Source: Isoetes taiwanensis
Lineage: Eukaryota > Streptophyta > Lycopodiopsida > Isoetales > Isoetaceae
Direction of reading: 5' to 3'
Assembly: GCA_021234155.1 (NCBI GenBank)
Contig: JAJEKV010000211.1
Location: 496,001-560,000 of the forward strand
DNA length: 64,000 nt
A program made the position numbers and the translations under genes. Every line of letters begins with the position of its first letter. The stretch's first letter is position 1. The notes beneath the pieces were generated by a model that saw nothing but the letters and a program-made list of their open reading frames with translations, made no database searches and was not told where the DNA came from. Of the stretch, positions 1 through 11,729 are shown one piece after another.

Positions 1-27
1 TCCATGAGTACAGTACACTTTCAAAGT

Positions 28-1259
28 CTAGCCAAGATCAGGATCACTAGAATTTCTTCTCCATTTCTTTGTCCAACAATCTAAGTATCTTTCTTTATCC
101 GATACATTGGTCAACTGATGCATTGGATAACACCATTCTACCCGCACATGGTTGAAGTTAATATTACCTTCTTCTTTGCAAATATCAGAGATGGTGTACC
201 CCAACCACACTGGATAGGTGTCTAAATCTACTACCACAAATTGGTGGCACTCCAAGTTAGTGGAAGGTTCATAAGCTTCCATGCCTAGTTAGGACCAACA
301 TAGTGTTTGTCAAAAGAAGGAGGAGCATAATGCTTACGAATGCTACTAACAGTGTCATCAACATCCTCAACATCTGCTAAGGTCTTCCACCTAGTTTTAG
401 GCAACCACCTTTCTTTCCATTCATCCGAGGATGTATCTATCTCCACCAACAGGTTAATCACCTTCTTCCTGTAAGCTACCAAAGCACGGTTGGTGTCATC
501 AAGGTTGGTTTGCCAATGCTTTATATAGTCCTAGATTCCTTCCTTCGTCAATACCAATTGTTTCACTTCTTTAGTAGGTTTTAGAGCTTTTGTTTGACCT
601 AGAGGTATCATAGGCTTGCCATTCTCATCTCTACGCCATATTTCTTCCCCCCCTCTCCACTCCTCCTCTGAGGATCTCATCTTCCATTAAAAGATTGGAA
701 TCACATTTCTCACCCAAAAAAGTAAACTGCAGAGGCCTAGAATGATTTTCAAGGTCCTATGCGTAATCATCCACAAAGATCTTCCAATCAGGCACTTCTT
801 CTATGAGAGAACCTATAGGGTTTGGAGTAGTGCATTCATGTAAGATTTCCATTACTCTAGAAAAGTTGGTCACTGTTTGCTGCTTCAATATACAACTATA
901 TTTGCCAAATAACGCGTCCACATCCTCATGGATATGCCCGGGCATCAAAAACCTTAAATTAACTCTTTCAAATATCCCCACAGCTGTTAAGTAAGATAGG
1001 AAAGAAAATATCCACCTGTTCTTATTTTGGCTACGTGTTCAAAAAAGGCCTCAGAATTTAAGGTTAGTTCTGATTTAATTTTAAGATGCATGTTTAAAGC
1101 AGGTTTAATCCAAGAAGAGAAGCTCAACGATCTTGCTCGAGGCAGTGGAAGCAGATGATGTTTATGAAACCAAGCATAGCTTTTTATAAACTTCATCTGC
1201 TTCTTTTTGTTTCGAGTAAATCGTTGAGTTTTTCTTGTGAATGAAACATGTTGTGGCAT
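28..1259 (-). pseudogene. DUF7869-like transposase remnant
   Basis: Three minus-strand open segments (987-1259, 757-981, 28-482) read in a plausible N-to-C order but in different frames. The middle one carries LRFLMPGHIHEDVDALFG, which fits the GHTHEDID/VDxLFxR signature of the DUF7869 transposase-like family. The last one (HQFVVVDLDTYPVWLG, then HVRVEWCYP) fits the small C-terminal domain that follows in such proteins. The frames are interrupted by stops, so I read this as a dead copy of a DNA-transposon protein continuing off the left edge. The family assignment is from memory of the motif and the extent is approximate. Confidence 0.5.
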
Positions 1260-1359
1260 TTCCAGTTTTGTATTACATTTTACAAAGAAGGATTAGATTT
1301 TACATATCAGTTAGCCTTATATAATAGTTTTTAAAAAATTCTTAAAGAAAAAATTTAAA

Positions 1360-1670
1360 ACACGTCTGGCGTGAGGTATTTATGCTAACGAATACACGCT
1401 AAGCGTGTTTTTAATCGTCTGCCTTTATCTATCTACTTATCTATCAAAGATGTATAGGTTCCCCACCGCTCAATGCACGCCAAGCGCGTATATTTTTTCA
1501 CTGAATCTATTATTAGTTAACACCGAATGTATAAAAAAATTTCTCCCTCCTAATGCACACCAAGCGTGTACATAGTTTATTTCAACTCTTAGTTTTAACA
1601 CACCGGGCATATCTATTTTTTCTGAGTCTATCATTACATATATATTATAAATATAACACGCCAGACGTGA
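1360..1670. repeat. Array of imperfect CACGCC-n-AGCGTG palindromes
   Basis: Near-palindromic 14-16 bp motifs of the form CACGYYNRGCGTG occur near 1363, 1395, 1474, 1555 and 1652, with a weaker copy near 1600, in otherwise AT-rich DNA. Variants include ACACGCTAAGCGTGT and GCACACCAAGCGTGTA. They sit just upstream of the transposase remnant. Subterminal transposase-binding repeats are one reading; a degenerate satellite is another. Confidence 0.5.
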
Positions 1671-1796
1671 ATGCTGATAATCATCTAACTTCCATCTATT
1701 AGATGCCAAACTACATAAATAACCCAGTTGGTGAACAAGATGTAATTGTGGAGTTCGTCCATATGGCGCAGTGATAAACTTCTGACCGCTCTAGTT

Positions 1797-2155
1797 GCCC
1801 CTCCAAGTTCCAGTCCGGTTGAAGCCCCTCCAAGCTCTAGTCCAATTGAAGCCCCTCCGAGCTCAGCTCCAATTGCAAATATCTCGCAACTTGGAACACG
1901 TGATGTTGATGAACGCAAAGCGTAGGGCCGTTTTAAATCTGGGCTCTGAGGCCCTTGACATAACAAGGAGGTTGGCCGTATTGGCAGATCACTTCGATAA
2001 TGTCGTTCATGCCTTGATCGAAAGCGAATCTCGCAATCGCCAGCTTGAAATTCAAAACCAGGATCTTCGTTTCTTAGTAGCCAAGCTCTATGCCCGCTTG
2101 CCTCAACATGAACCGGAGGTGGAGGTGGAGCTAGAGCCTAGGATTTTTGCTGGGG
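1797..2155 (+). other. Plus-strand proline repeat and coiled-coil ORF fragment
   Basis: Three 27-bp units (1797-1877) encode a 9-residue repeat, APPSSSPVE and variants. A second frame then opens from about 1895 to 2155 with heptad-like sequence (HFDNVVHALIESESRNR, then LEIQNQDLRFLVAKLYARL) and an acidic EVEVELEPR tail. The two frames are offset by one, so they are not joined as they stand. It abuts the minus-strand protease fragment and may be part of another element. No function is assigned. Confidence 0.3.
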
Positions 2156-2157
2156 TC

Positions 2158-3490
2158 TTACCTAAAAAATTCACTCCGCCGTGGAATGGAAATGGGCGCA
2201 TCGACATCAATCTGTGGGTTATGTAGCTCGAGCCAAGGCAGACCCAAGACTACTGGCGCATGTGGGCTAGCAATGAGATTGAAGGAAATGCTACAAGAAG
2301 CTCCCTCGAACAAAACTTGAAGAGGTGCAATACATTTTATGACTACGCCCGAGGAGATTTCACGTCCATCAATCATACCGACAGAACTGGGATGCTCAAT
2401 CTTACTTCTAGGAATGGCGTGCTTGTGGCGAACGCATTATCCATAAAGCAGGCATTTGTACCACAGTCAAGTTGCGCCAATGCTTCCAACCTCCCAACCT
2501 CTGATTCCAATGATATAGAGATAAAAAATTCCTTGCTGACCTTATCTGATGGGATAAACTTGTGAAGACGTGTGGAAGGAGTCTGAGAAATAGCAGCCAG
2601 CCGACGAGAGACTCCTACTACTCGGGCCAGTCCCTGAAGTTTTCCGGCTAATTTGGGCGCTTCAAAGGGCATCCATGAACAATATGACCAGCTCCTCCAT
2701 AGTAGAGGCAAAGATTAGCCTCTCTCCGACGCTACTTTTCGGCAGCAGACAAGGATCCTCGAATTACCCAATCAATCTGCATAGATTCAGGTCCGGACCT
2801 GCTGGATTCTACAAATGAGGTCGGGGCAGGCGTAGCTACAGGCACTTGTATGATTGGGAAAACCTGACTACGTCTCTCTTGCCTATGTTCAAAGAGCCGA
2901 TTATCACAACGGACTGCAAATCTGATGGCTTCTTCTAGAGTCTGAGAGTCCTCCATTGACAACAACATATCTTTGACATCCTCACGTAAGCCCCTTCGAA
3001 AATAATCTCGAAGTGCAACACCATCCCAGGCTGTATCTATAGCAATTTGACGAAATTCTGATGCGTATACTGAAGCTGGACGAGAGCCTTGCCTTAGATT
3101 GCAAAGTTTTGTGACTGTTGTGCACTGACGATTGGTGTCTCCAAAGCATGCCTCGAGCTCTGCAGCAAAGGCAGGAAAATCTTGCAAGTCTGGGGCTCCT
3201 TTTTCCAATCAGGGAGCAAACCAACTTAGAGCTGGCCCTGTGAGGAGAGAACTAATCAACCCAACTTGTTCCTGGGCCGTGGGATACCTATGAGGATGGA
3301 GCTAGATCACAAGCTCGATCTGATTCAAAAAACCACAAAACTTGGACCGAATGCCGTCAAACGTCTCTGGCAGGCTAATCTTAGGCTCTGATAGCCTCAA
3401 TCCAGAGCTAGAAGCAGATTCATGTGAAGCAACACGTTCCTTAAGCCTCTTTATTATCCAGCTGGAACTGCTGGCATACTTGAACAAGCT
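2158..3490 (-). pseudogene. Ty3-type gag-protease fragment
   Basis: Read on the minus strand, 3302-3487 gives LPETFDGIRSKFCGFLNQ, the usual start of a plant Ty3 gag domain (PEPFDGxRxKFRGFLNQ). Segment 2732-3208 gives the following part (EKGAPDLQDFPAFAAELEACFGD, with YASEFRQIA and LRDYFRRGLRE). Segment 2373-2711 contains the protease active-site region as LDCGTNACFMD, where DSG is expected, and 2158-2376 ends with VVLGLPWLELHNPQID, a conserved retropepsin C-terminus. Stops and frame changes separate the pieces, so the copy is dead. No RT follows at lower coordinates, so it is truncated. Confidence 0.78.
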
Positions 3491-3589
3491 GTTGGACCTG
3501 CTGCAATAAAGTCCAAACCTCCTCTAGATGAGCAAAAAAATGCTTAGGCTCAGAGCAAGCAAGAACCGATAAGAGATTCCAGTTCAAAC

Positions 3590-3980
3590 TGTCATGAATC
3601 TACGCGAAAACAAGGAAAATACGTGGAAAATATGCAACAAATACGAAAGGAATACGCCAAGATCGGCAAAGAATCTGATATATGAACGAGAATCAAGAGT
3701 ACAAAGGCCTGAAGACAAACAGGAACACGAGACAGATGCCTAGAAGGCTCAAGACTGGCATTGAACCGGAATGGTTCGACAAGAAGGAGGTGCCTCCTTA
3801 TATATCTAGGCCAACGTTCAGGATCGCGCCACTCCAATGGATGAAATCATGCCAAGTGTCGCGCATGCATGTAGGTTCTAGAATATTCTAGAACCTCCTG
3901 GAAACAGCCCGGCATATGAAAAAGACAACAGCTCTAAAAAATACACCAAAATTGCGTGATTTTAGACAGACATAATCCCA
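3590..3980 (-). mobile_element. Probable LTR or promoter of the gag fragment
   Basis: The stretch immediately upstream of gag (higher coordinates, minus strand) is non-coding. It carries a TATA-like TATATATAAGG on the minus strand near 3800, as an LTR U3-R region would. A TG-type start near 3977 and a CA-type end near 3592 are possible. No second copy of this LTR was found in the window, so the limits are guesses. Confidence 0.35.
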
Positions 3981-4820
3981 AATAAATTGACGATGGCTTT
4001 GCTTCTTGATGTCAGTTCTTGTCTCAGCTCTGAAGTCTCTGCCTCCCTCCATGTTATTGATTTACTCCTCGCTTGGTTCTAGTTTTGTGAATTGATGTGT
4101 TGCCAAAAATATCCTCCATTACCTGCATTCTCCTCACAGTTATCCTCATCCTTGCCTTAAGTTTGACATCATTGGATAGCGCCTCTCTCCAGCCATCCAC
4201 CATTACTAAGAAGATGGCAGCTATTTTCCTAAGTGCACAGGGGGTGGCTCACCTCCCCGTGTTCTTCTCATGTGGTGTTGCCGCTTCCATTCGAGCCTTG
4301 TGCTTTTCCCATCTTAGTTTCGTCCCGGGGGGAAAGGGCTTTTGTTTTTAGAGTCTTTCTCGCAACTCTTTTACGTTGTATAAACATGATAGATGATTTT
4401 TTGGTTTCTCATTGACTATGATGTGTCTGGCATTCTCTTCATGTAGTCTTCCCTCTCAGTGCAGGGTTGTAGCCTCATGGCCAGTTGCAAGCCAGTTGGT
4501 GTTTCGCCCTAGTTGGTCGATTAGGAATCAAACCTTTCAAGGGCTTTTCGTTCTTCTCTCATGATAAATGTCTGCACTATCAAAAACCGTATAGATGTTA
4601 CATAAGATTGTTAGCGATTAATAGGGGTATTAGTAGCAAAATACGTACAATGCTGATGGTGGCATCTGGGTTTGTGAATAGAAACTGTACAAGGTTTTTT
4701 TCGAAGGTCTAGGGTGGGCTTGGAGCACGCATGGGATGTTGTAAATGGCGTCCAGAGCTTAGCCTTCTAATTCCAGCGGATCCAGATGTTGGCTAAGCTG
4801 GCTTGAGTTGAGCGGAAGCG
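3980..4820. other. No recognisable gene
   Basis: Short open frames exist on both strands but none shows a domain, a codon-use signal or a splice pattern I can support. Confidence 0.4.
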
Positions 4821-5123
4821 ATTTGAAAGCTCTGTTTGGAAGCTTAGAAGCTTGGCAAGGTTGTGAGGAGAGGGCCCAAATCGGCCATGGAATCAGCGAG
4901 CAAATGGACCCAAAGGAGCTGTGGCAGTTGCGGCTCCATCATTGTTTTTCCTGGGAGCCCATATAATTTGAAAGCTCTGTTTGTTGCAAGCTTGGAAGCT
5001 TGGCAGGGTTGTGAGAAGAGAGCCCAAATCGGCCATGGAATCAGCGAGCAAATGGATCCAAAGGAGCTGTGGCAACTGTGGCAGTTGTGGCTCCGTCATT
5101 GTTTTCCCTGGGAGCCCATATTC
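4821..5123. repeat. Two tandem copies of a ~145-155 bp unit
   Basis: The unit begins ATTTGAAAGCTCTGTTTG at 4821 and again at 4966, and each copy ends near GGGAGCCCATAT. The copies differ by a few substitutions and small insertions. A third start (TTTGAAAGCGGC) near 5128 suggests a longer former array. Confidence 0.85.
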
Positions 5124-5475
5124 CACCTTTGAAAGCGGCAGAGCAGGACCCCTCAACCGGAATCTGCAGCATAAAATAGAGGAGTTTGTTGGTACTTATC
5201 TCCAGCATGCACATTAGCGCCATATTTTGTCAAGATTTTTACTATCTCCAGCATCCCAAGTGAGCAAGCCATCAACCGGAATCTGCATTCCAAGTGAGCA
5301 AGACATCATTCCAGTTGAAAACCATTCCAGATTTGGGTTCGGCAGGTTCTGCAAGGGTTGTGGTTGTCTTGCAGAAGAATTCAAGGTGGTGTGGTAGCCT
5401 TGCCTGGGCTGGGCTGGTGGCCCATCAAAGTAAACCGCCTTGCATTTGTTGAAGCAGGAGGAAAGCATAAACGCC

Positions 5476-5577
5476 AAGGTCTGAGCTTCCACGAGCTTGC
5501 TGCTGGCCACAAAGCTAATGCCCAAAAAGGTCTGAGCTTCCACGAGCTTGCTGCTGGCCGCAAAGCTAATGCCCAAA
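5476..5577. repeat. 51-bp tandem duplication
   Basis: AAGGTCTGAGCTTCCACGAG begins at 5476 and again at 5527. The 51-bp copies are almost identical, and the length is a multiple of three, so open frames run through both. No coding function is evident. Confidence 0.9.
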
Positions 5578-5589
5578 GATTCTGAGAGG

Positions 5590-7830
5590 TAATTATATTA
5601 TTGATTGACTGATTTGAGTTTGGGGTTTCTGGAAATGGTGCATTTGTTAAAATTGAATCATTTGATTTGTACTTTTTGTGGGATTAAGAGCATTGGCAAC
5701 ACACCGTGCAAGAATTTAGCTTTGAATTTATAAGCCCAAGAGCATTACGAATCAAAAATTTCAAGGGCTTTTTAGTTGCTCTTTTGTCATGACTATGCTT
5801 TTGGTTTCCAACTATGGTTATCTTTGTTCTTTCATGCGTTTCAAAGGTGTGAGGGTAAAATGCTCATGGGCTAAGGCGACGTTCCCATGCAGCCTCCTGA
5901 CTTCAAATTATTCCTTAAGTTATTAAAAAAGTTAACTTCGAGTTTTCAGAAATGGTCGAGGATTTCTGAAAGCTGCGGTTGACACCTTTGAATTTCGAAG
6001 TCCAGTTACGCTCATGGGAACGTAGCCTAATCTTGGACGGATTCTAGTGTTGCTTTTGACGATTGCTACACCAAATTGATATGCCAAATTGCAAGATCAG
6101 TTTGGCCTTATATTATCAATTTGGTCTTGTGTTATTTATATTATTATTTTTCGGCGTTGGTGTTCCGGAGCTTGGTCGGGTCATGTATGCATTGTTTTTC
6201 CAGCTTCATGCAAAATGTCTTCCATGACTACCTCACCTTTTGCATTGGTACCCAAAATACTCGTGAATGCATGGGCAGCCTATGACAACAGCCATATAAA
6301 GATCTGCAAATTTTAAATACATGAAGCCACAAATAATAAGCATATGATAGTACCATGCAAATGTAAAATAATTCACAAAAGAAACTAAATAAATCTTTAG
6401 GAGCGAACACTGACTAATGTTGTTTTTAACTTATGCACTTTGGCTTTTCACGACAGCCATTCTCTCAAAATCTTCCTGGATCTCTTAAGAAAAAGGCATG
6501 AACTTTTTATGTCCTTTTACCCTAGTTACACATCAGTTTGGGCCAGTAGCTTCCACCTCTAAACAGTAAAAGTGCATGATAGCTATTCACTTTTAGAACA
6601 GCCAGAAAAAAGATAGTGGGAACCTAAGATGCACAAGAAGTTCAAATTTTATATGCTACTGCTTAAATAGATAAACTACATTTCAGGTGCGTCAGACAAT
6701 TATGTTCAATTCATTCTCATTTCATGCATTTCTTAATTAAACAACGCACAAAGAATGCCCAGTTTCTCAGTCACGAAAATTGCTGTTTCTTTCCATCTCA
6801 GATCTCAGAAACTTAGTTGCAAGGTGACAAAACAAATATCGCTCATTTTAACTCCATGGACGTACAAAGACTCCAACTTAGCAACCCCCCAGAAATTTCA
6901 GGATGTTAAAGGAGCTGCAGACCATGAATTAGGCAGAACTTGAGGAGAGAATTATTGAAGATAATAAAAATCTAACAACGGGCTTAACAAACAAACGTAG
7001 TTAGCAAAATTTTAAGTATTGTGGAAATAGATAAACGACATTTTTAGGTTTAATGGACTCTAAACCAGAAAACAACAAACAGATAAATTTCTTGCTTTAA
7101 CACTGCATTTCTCAGAAAAATGGGTATGCAAATTGCACCCAGTTTTCTCAAGAAATTTGTGTCTTGAGAAATTTTGCTTTAAACATTGTTGTTTCTTTTT
7201 GTCCCAGCAACTCAATGTTTCTAATAACTCATTATAAAACATGCAGAAAAATAGGATAGATTGAGACTTCTTTTAAAAAGACGGAAGTATACCACATGCT
7301 GCTGATAATGTGCTGTCTCAACTTCCAAGCTCCACCTTCGTCCATATCCAATATGAACTGTCAATAGACAAGAAAAAAAAATTAATTAATTTAACTTCTC
7401 AACAATTTCATTAAAAGGATGGCCCAAATCAAAAAAATATATACAAGCTACGTTGGTTATCAAACCATGAAGCACCAAAGATTATTACAAATAGGTAACA
7501 TTATAACTATCAGAAAAGTTTATAGCATATGATAATATAATTCAATATCTCATTGGTAAATCTCAGTATCTAATAGTCCATAACAAATGTCGATATAAAA
7601 TTCCCAATTGCACTCCTCTATTGGGGTGCAAAAAACAGGATATGTATCCTGTGGAGCACACACAGAGAAGGCATCAATTAGGCATTAAGAGATTGTTCAA
7701 TACACCTGTAGGCACCAAATAACGTACAACGCCAGCGATATAAGACCCTTAATCTTCCATTCTATTTGGTATGCAAATTCCAAGCTTGATCCATAACTTA
7801 TACATGGGACTTTATATATAAACTGTGTGA
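5590..7830. other. Gene-poor stretch downstream of CPSF30 exon 2
   Basis: This AT-rich DNA would be intron or 3' flank of the minus-strand CPSF30 gene. I looked for the remaining CPSF30 exons, including the YTH domain, and did not find them. One acceptor-like site on the minus strand near 7359 precedes a short open segment (HIGYGRRWSLEVETAHYQQH), which I could not assign. Confidence 0.4.
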
Positions 7831-7837
7831 CTAAAAC

Positions 7838-8411
7838 CTTCCACGTTGATGCAGATTTGCAAGGGTTTCCTCCACTGGTGGGGGAGGACCAGGTAATTTT
7901 TTATGCCTATAACGACAATTGGATCCATTTGGACAAAAACCAAGCTTGTACCTGCAAATAGCATATTCATCAATGCCATGGAAATGAAAACCTTGAGGAA
8001 ATCTCAACAACACAACAAAAGAATGGGGAGAACTTACATGTTGCACTCTCGAATGTCCTCCAAGCTGTGCTTATATAGGCAGTCAGCTTCTTTGCATTCG
8101 CCAAATCTAGCGAAAAACCGACATAATGGCATCCGAGACTTATCAAACTGGTGAAGGAAACCACAATCTGGCCCTTTCATACACAATCCCCTTAGCCAAT
8201 GTCTGCAAACAGTTTGTCTGAAACCCCTTCTTCTAGATTGCGAACCCATTTCTGCAGATCCTTGTAACAAAGAGGGCATGACGGGCATGCCAGGTATGGG
8301 CGCAATGGGAGGAGCAGATGGACCAGGAATGAGACCAGGACCAGCAGATGTAAGCACAGACGTTAACCCTCCTTCAAAATCGAAGGTTAGGTCACCATCT
8401 AATTCTTCCAT
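7838..8411 (-). CDS. CPSF30: CPSF30, cleavage and polyadenylation factor 30 kDa subunit, exons 1-2 (partial)
   Basis: CPSF30 binds pre-mRNA and helps recognise the poly(A) signal in the nuclear 3'-end processing complex. Exon 1 (8411-8038) starts MEELDGDLTFDFEGGL, the conserved plant N-terminus, then a Pro/Gly/Met linker. It carries two CCCH zinc fingers (CRHWLRGLCMKGPDCGFLH and CRFFARFGECKEADCLYKH). It ends at an AT|GTAAGT donor. Exon 2 (7951-7838) follows an AG acceptor and completes a third finger (ECNM|YKLGFCPNGSNCRYRH), then LPGPPPPVEE. Reading continues to a stop at 7831 unless a weak donor (AAG|GTTTTA) is used. About 163 residues are visible. Plant long isoforms carry a YTH domain after this point, and none was recognised here. 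Family assignment is very secure; gene completeness is not. Confidence 0.93.
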
Positions 8412-8608
8412 TTATGAAATGCCTGCTTTCGATCAAAGATTACTTTACACACATGAGGGAAGTTCTACAAATACCTGGTACAGCGATCTCTAACAAGAAC
8501 CGGGCAGCCATGGCTACGGCGACATGCGCCTGCATTTCTTCGCGGAACTGAGCTGTTTGTTTTTGGTTCGTCATAAAATACGACACTTCACCTAGTTAGG
8601 AAAAGTTC

Positions 8609-9400
8609 ATTTACTACCCTAGGTGTGCATATAAACTTTCCCGTTTTTTGTTTTGTATTTGGAATGCAGTGGTGTGGAGTAAGATTTCACTTGTGTAGAG
8701 TATGGGAAACCGTATATTTTAGGGGCTTTGAGCAGCTTGTTGCCATTTAGATGTCTAATTTGTAATTTCGATCTGGTGGCAAGCTTATTGTTGGCATATG
8801 GTTGCGGTTTCTTTTCGGCGGTCGGCGGAAAGGCGGCGAGGGGCAACCATGGTTTCTAGGGCCTTTGTTATAGGGGAGCCTGCGGTGCTCGGGGCGGATC
8901 TACCTCGGCGCCCTGCTGCGCCTAGCATGATCCTCGGATTTCGATGAAAAAGAAATCGAAAAGATTTGATGAAAAGATTTGATTTCTTTTGCAGACGCGC
9001 CTCGGCCCCGGCCCGATCCTCGATTTCGGTGAAAAGAAATCTTGGGCCCTGCGATCTGCGATCTGTACGTGAAAAGAAATCGTGGAAACCCTGCGATCTG
9101 CCTCAGCCGGACTTGGGATTTGGGATTTGGAGCGGCAGCGATAGCCGGATTTGGGGTTTGTTTGGGGTTTGTTGCATGGTCTGCGGAGCTTTTTTGTTGG
9201 GTCACGATGGCTTCGATGGAGACCTTAGGAAATGGCAGCACATTTTTTCTCCAAAAAGATGCTGGCCACTAATCTGGCATCATGTTTAGAATATGCTCCA
9301 AATCCAGGGCTGGGATTCAACCTCACAAACCTAACCCATAATACTTAGAAAAAACATATAATAAAACATATAAATTAATTTACTACCCTAGGTGTGCATA
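8609..9400. repeat. 23-bp direct repeats bracketing ~746 bp
   Basis: The sequence ATTTACTACCCTAGGTGTGC (plus three further shared bases) occurs at 8609-8631 and at 9378-9400. The identical copies bracket the CpG-rich block upstream of CPSF30. They could be traces of a duplication or an insertion; they are too long for an ordinary target-site duplication. Confidence 0.8.
8815..9245. promoter_or_regulatory. CpG-rich promoter-like block upstream of CPSF30
   Basis: This block is much richer in GC and CpG than its surroundings and has repeated elements such as GAAAAGAAATC and CTGCGATCTG. It lies about 400-830 bp upstream of the CPSF30 start codon. A 5'UTR exon could lie between, because an AG|GTATTT donor-like site is visible on the minus strand near 8475. 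This is an inferred promoter or first non-coding exon; no transcript evidence is available. Confidence 0.4.
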
Positions 9401-11630
9401 ACAAGGCCAGATCTGCATAGGCATAGGTTTCTGAGAATGAGAATGTTGGAAAACAAAAAACTAGCGGAAATGCAGGGTTGGGGTGAAGGTTAGGAGGCTA
9501 TAGGGTGAGGGTAATTCTTCCATGTCCTCAAGTTCATAAGCATTTTTTAGAGGTCTTACATAGATCTCTTATTGTTCGGTGGATACGAACATGTGTAGCA
9601 CATGTTCTATTAGCTTCATGCATTGTTTCATACAATTAATGCAATAAGCTCTAGAAATATTGCTGCTAATAGCTCAAGTCATGAATAATACACATAACAC
9701 ACAACACACAACCATTTAGCAGGTAAATGTGAACTTTTCGTATATACTTTAACTTAGGATTTAGTTTGTACTAGACTGTATCCCCCCCCTCCCCCCCTTT
9801 CGCCAAACCTTTGGCCAAATTTAGGAAGTGGTCATTTCGGGGACATATTTATGGGTGGTTATATTTGTGTTACGATGGCACTACAAATAGATAAACCTCA
9901 CTATAAAGCAAGGATACTAATAAAGTGAACATTGGAGGAAAGATAGATAGATAGCATTGGAGGAAAGAGAAATCAACATAGTGTGTTATAATGGAAACGC
10001 CCTTTAGGTGGTAAATTTTAGCGTGAGTGCATGCATATCATGATGCATAGAACCAAATTGTATAGTGGTAAATCCAATATCCCACCAAATGAAAACTCAT
10101 TGAAGCACTAACAACAGAAGCTAAAATGCATAGGTACATGAGCGGTCTGCCAATGGTAAAGGTAAAATATGATATATGATATGGTGAAACAGCACAAAGA
10201 AAAATTGGATGTAAACATTGAAGAATAGAATAGAATAGAATAGAATAGAATAGAGAGGAATTAATAGGAATTGAATTGAATTAAACCAACTTTTCTCGTC
10301 CTCGAGAACTATGAGGACATGAGATAAGAACGAGTATGAACAAATATAAATGTTCAAGTAGTCAAAGGCAAAAAAAAAAAAACAGGCGGTACACCCTTTT
10401 GGATGAAAACGAAAAACATATCCACAACTCTGGCAATGGAATTTCAGCAATTTAATTTTGAACTTATAGATTTGTTAGTTTTAGGAGCCTCCGAGACCTA
10501 AATCGCTAATATTTAGCATGCGAGCCTGACAACTTGAGCAGAAAACCTGCTCAAAGCAAGTCTGAGCAGGTTGACAAAGTACGTGCACTTTTGATATGTT
10601 GTAAAACTGTATAGATCTTGTGGTGAAAAAATCTGCCATTTTAACACTGCTAGTTAGATACCTAGTATATGTTGCCAGCAGTTAAAGTATGATTGGAACT
10701 TGTTGTATGCCTTTGAAAGTAGGAAGCTAAAGGAATTTCTATATAAACTTGCCACATATTGTTACACCTCCCTAAGGCCTTGACCCACCAACAATTCTAG
10801 GACACGCAATTGTAAAAACTTTATGCACCATGCTCCAGCTCAAAGACTAGCAATAATCCGGTATAAGTAGATCCTAATGCAAAACCAAAGCATTTTGCAT
10901 ATATTTAGTCTTAGAGAATTTTACTATATAATTGCATAAAGTATATCTTGCCAAAGAATCCCTATTTCATAGCAAACTTATAAACTAACTAATCTTGATT
11001 GGCGTTCTTGTTTTTAGCCTAATATATATAGAGGGATGCATAAATACCAAAAAATGTGTTTGTTTAAATTGCTACATGGAAGGTGGCAATGTGGATAGGG
11101 ACGCATGTGTGAAATGAAGTCCAAAGATGTGGTCTACCTTGGTTGAATAAGAGTTACTTAGTGATATTGGATTATGAGGGATTGTTTGTTCAACATAAGA
11201 TACCAATATTAAGTTTTCTAAGTAGTGCTTGTCATTGCGATTTAATTTGAGGTTTATATATTGTTTTGTCTTGGTTACTTGAAATTTAGACTAAAGAAGC
11301 ATATTTACAAAACGTCATGGCATTTGGGCTTTATCTTGGGAGTAAAGAAGCACAATTAATTTGTAAAATGTAATAGCATTTTAAGCTTAAGCAATCAACA
11401 CTTAAAAAAGGATTATTACAACATAAATAATGTGCCTATGGGCAAGTGCATTTAGAGTAACACTTGGAACATAGAATTTAGGTCGACACTTGGGACATGG
11501 ACTAACGATAACATGTAGAGCTACACAAAATTATTTGTTTGGAACTTAGATATATGACTCTAGGTTTTGCATTCAATGTGGATGACGATATCTACATAGT
11601 TAAGGGTTTGCACACACATTACACTGAAGA
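9401..11630. other. Intergenic DNA, no gene seen
   Basis: AT-rich sequence with a C-rich run near 9782-9800 and an A-rich run near 10371. Open frames are short and without recognisable domains. Confidence 0.4.
10222..10254. repeat. (AATAG)n microsatellite
   Basis: About six perfect AGAAT pentamers in a row. Confidence 0.9.
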
Positions 11631-11631
11631 T

Positions 11632-11729
11632 TTTGTATTCAATGTGGATGTGACAAAGTCGTATTACTCACAACACAACTTTTGTATTCAATGTGGATGT
11701 GACAAAGTCGTATTACTCACAACACAACG
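11632..11729. repeat. 49-bp tandem duplication
   Basis: TTTTGTATTCAATGTGGATG starts at 11632, and an almost identical 49-bp unit starts at 11681. A diverged partial copy (GCATTCAATGTGGATG) lies near 11569. Confidence 0.88.

Noticed and set aside
7060-7370. Candidate third exon of CPSF30
   Set aside because: An acceptor and a short open segment exist, but the residues do not resemble any part of plant CPSF30 or YTH.
8900-9289. Protein-coding frames in the CpG-rich block
   Set aside because: Frames on both strands reflect high GC content and short repeats. No conserved domain; a promoter or 5'UTR is more likely.
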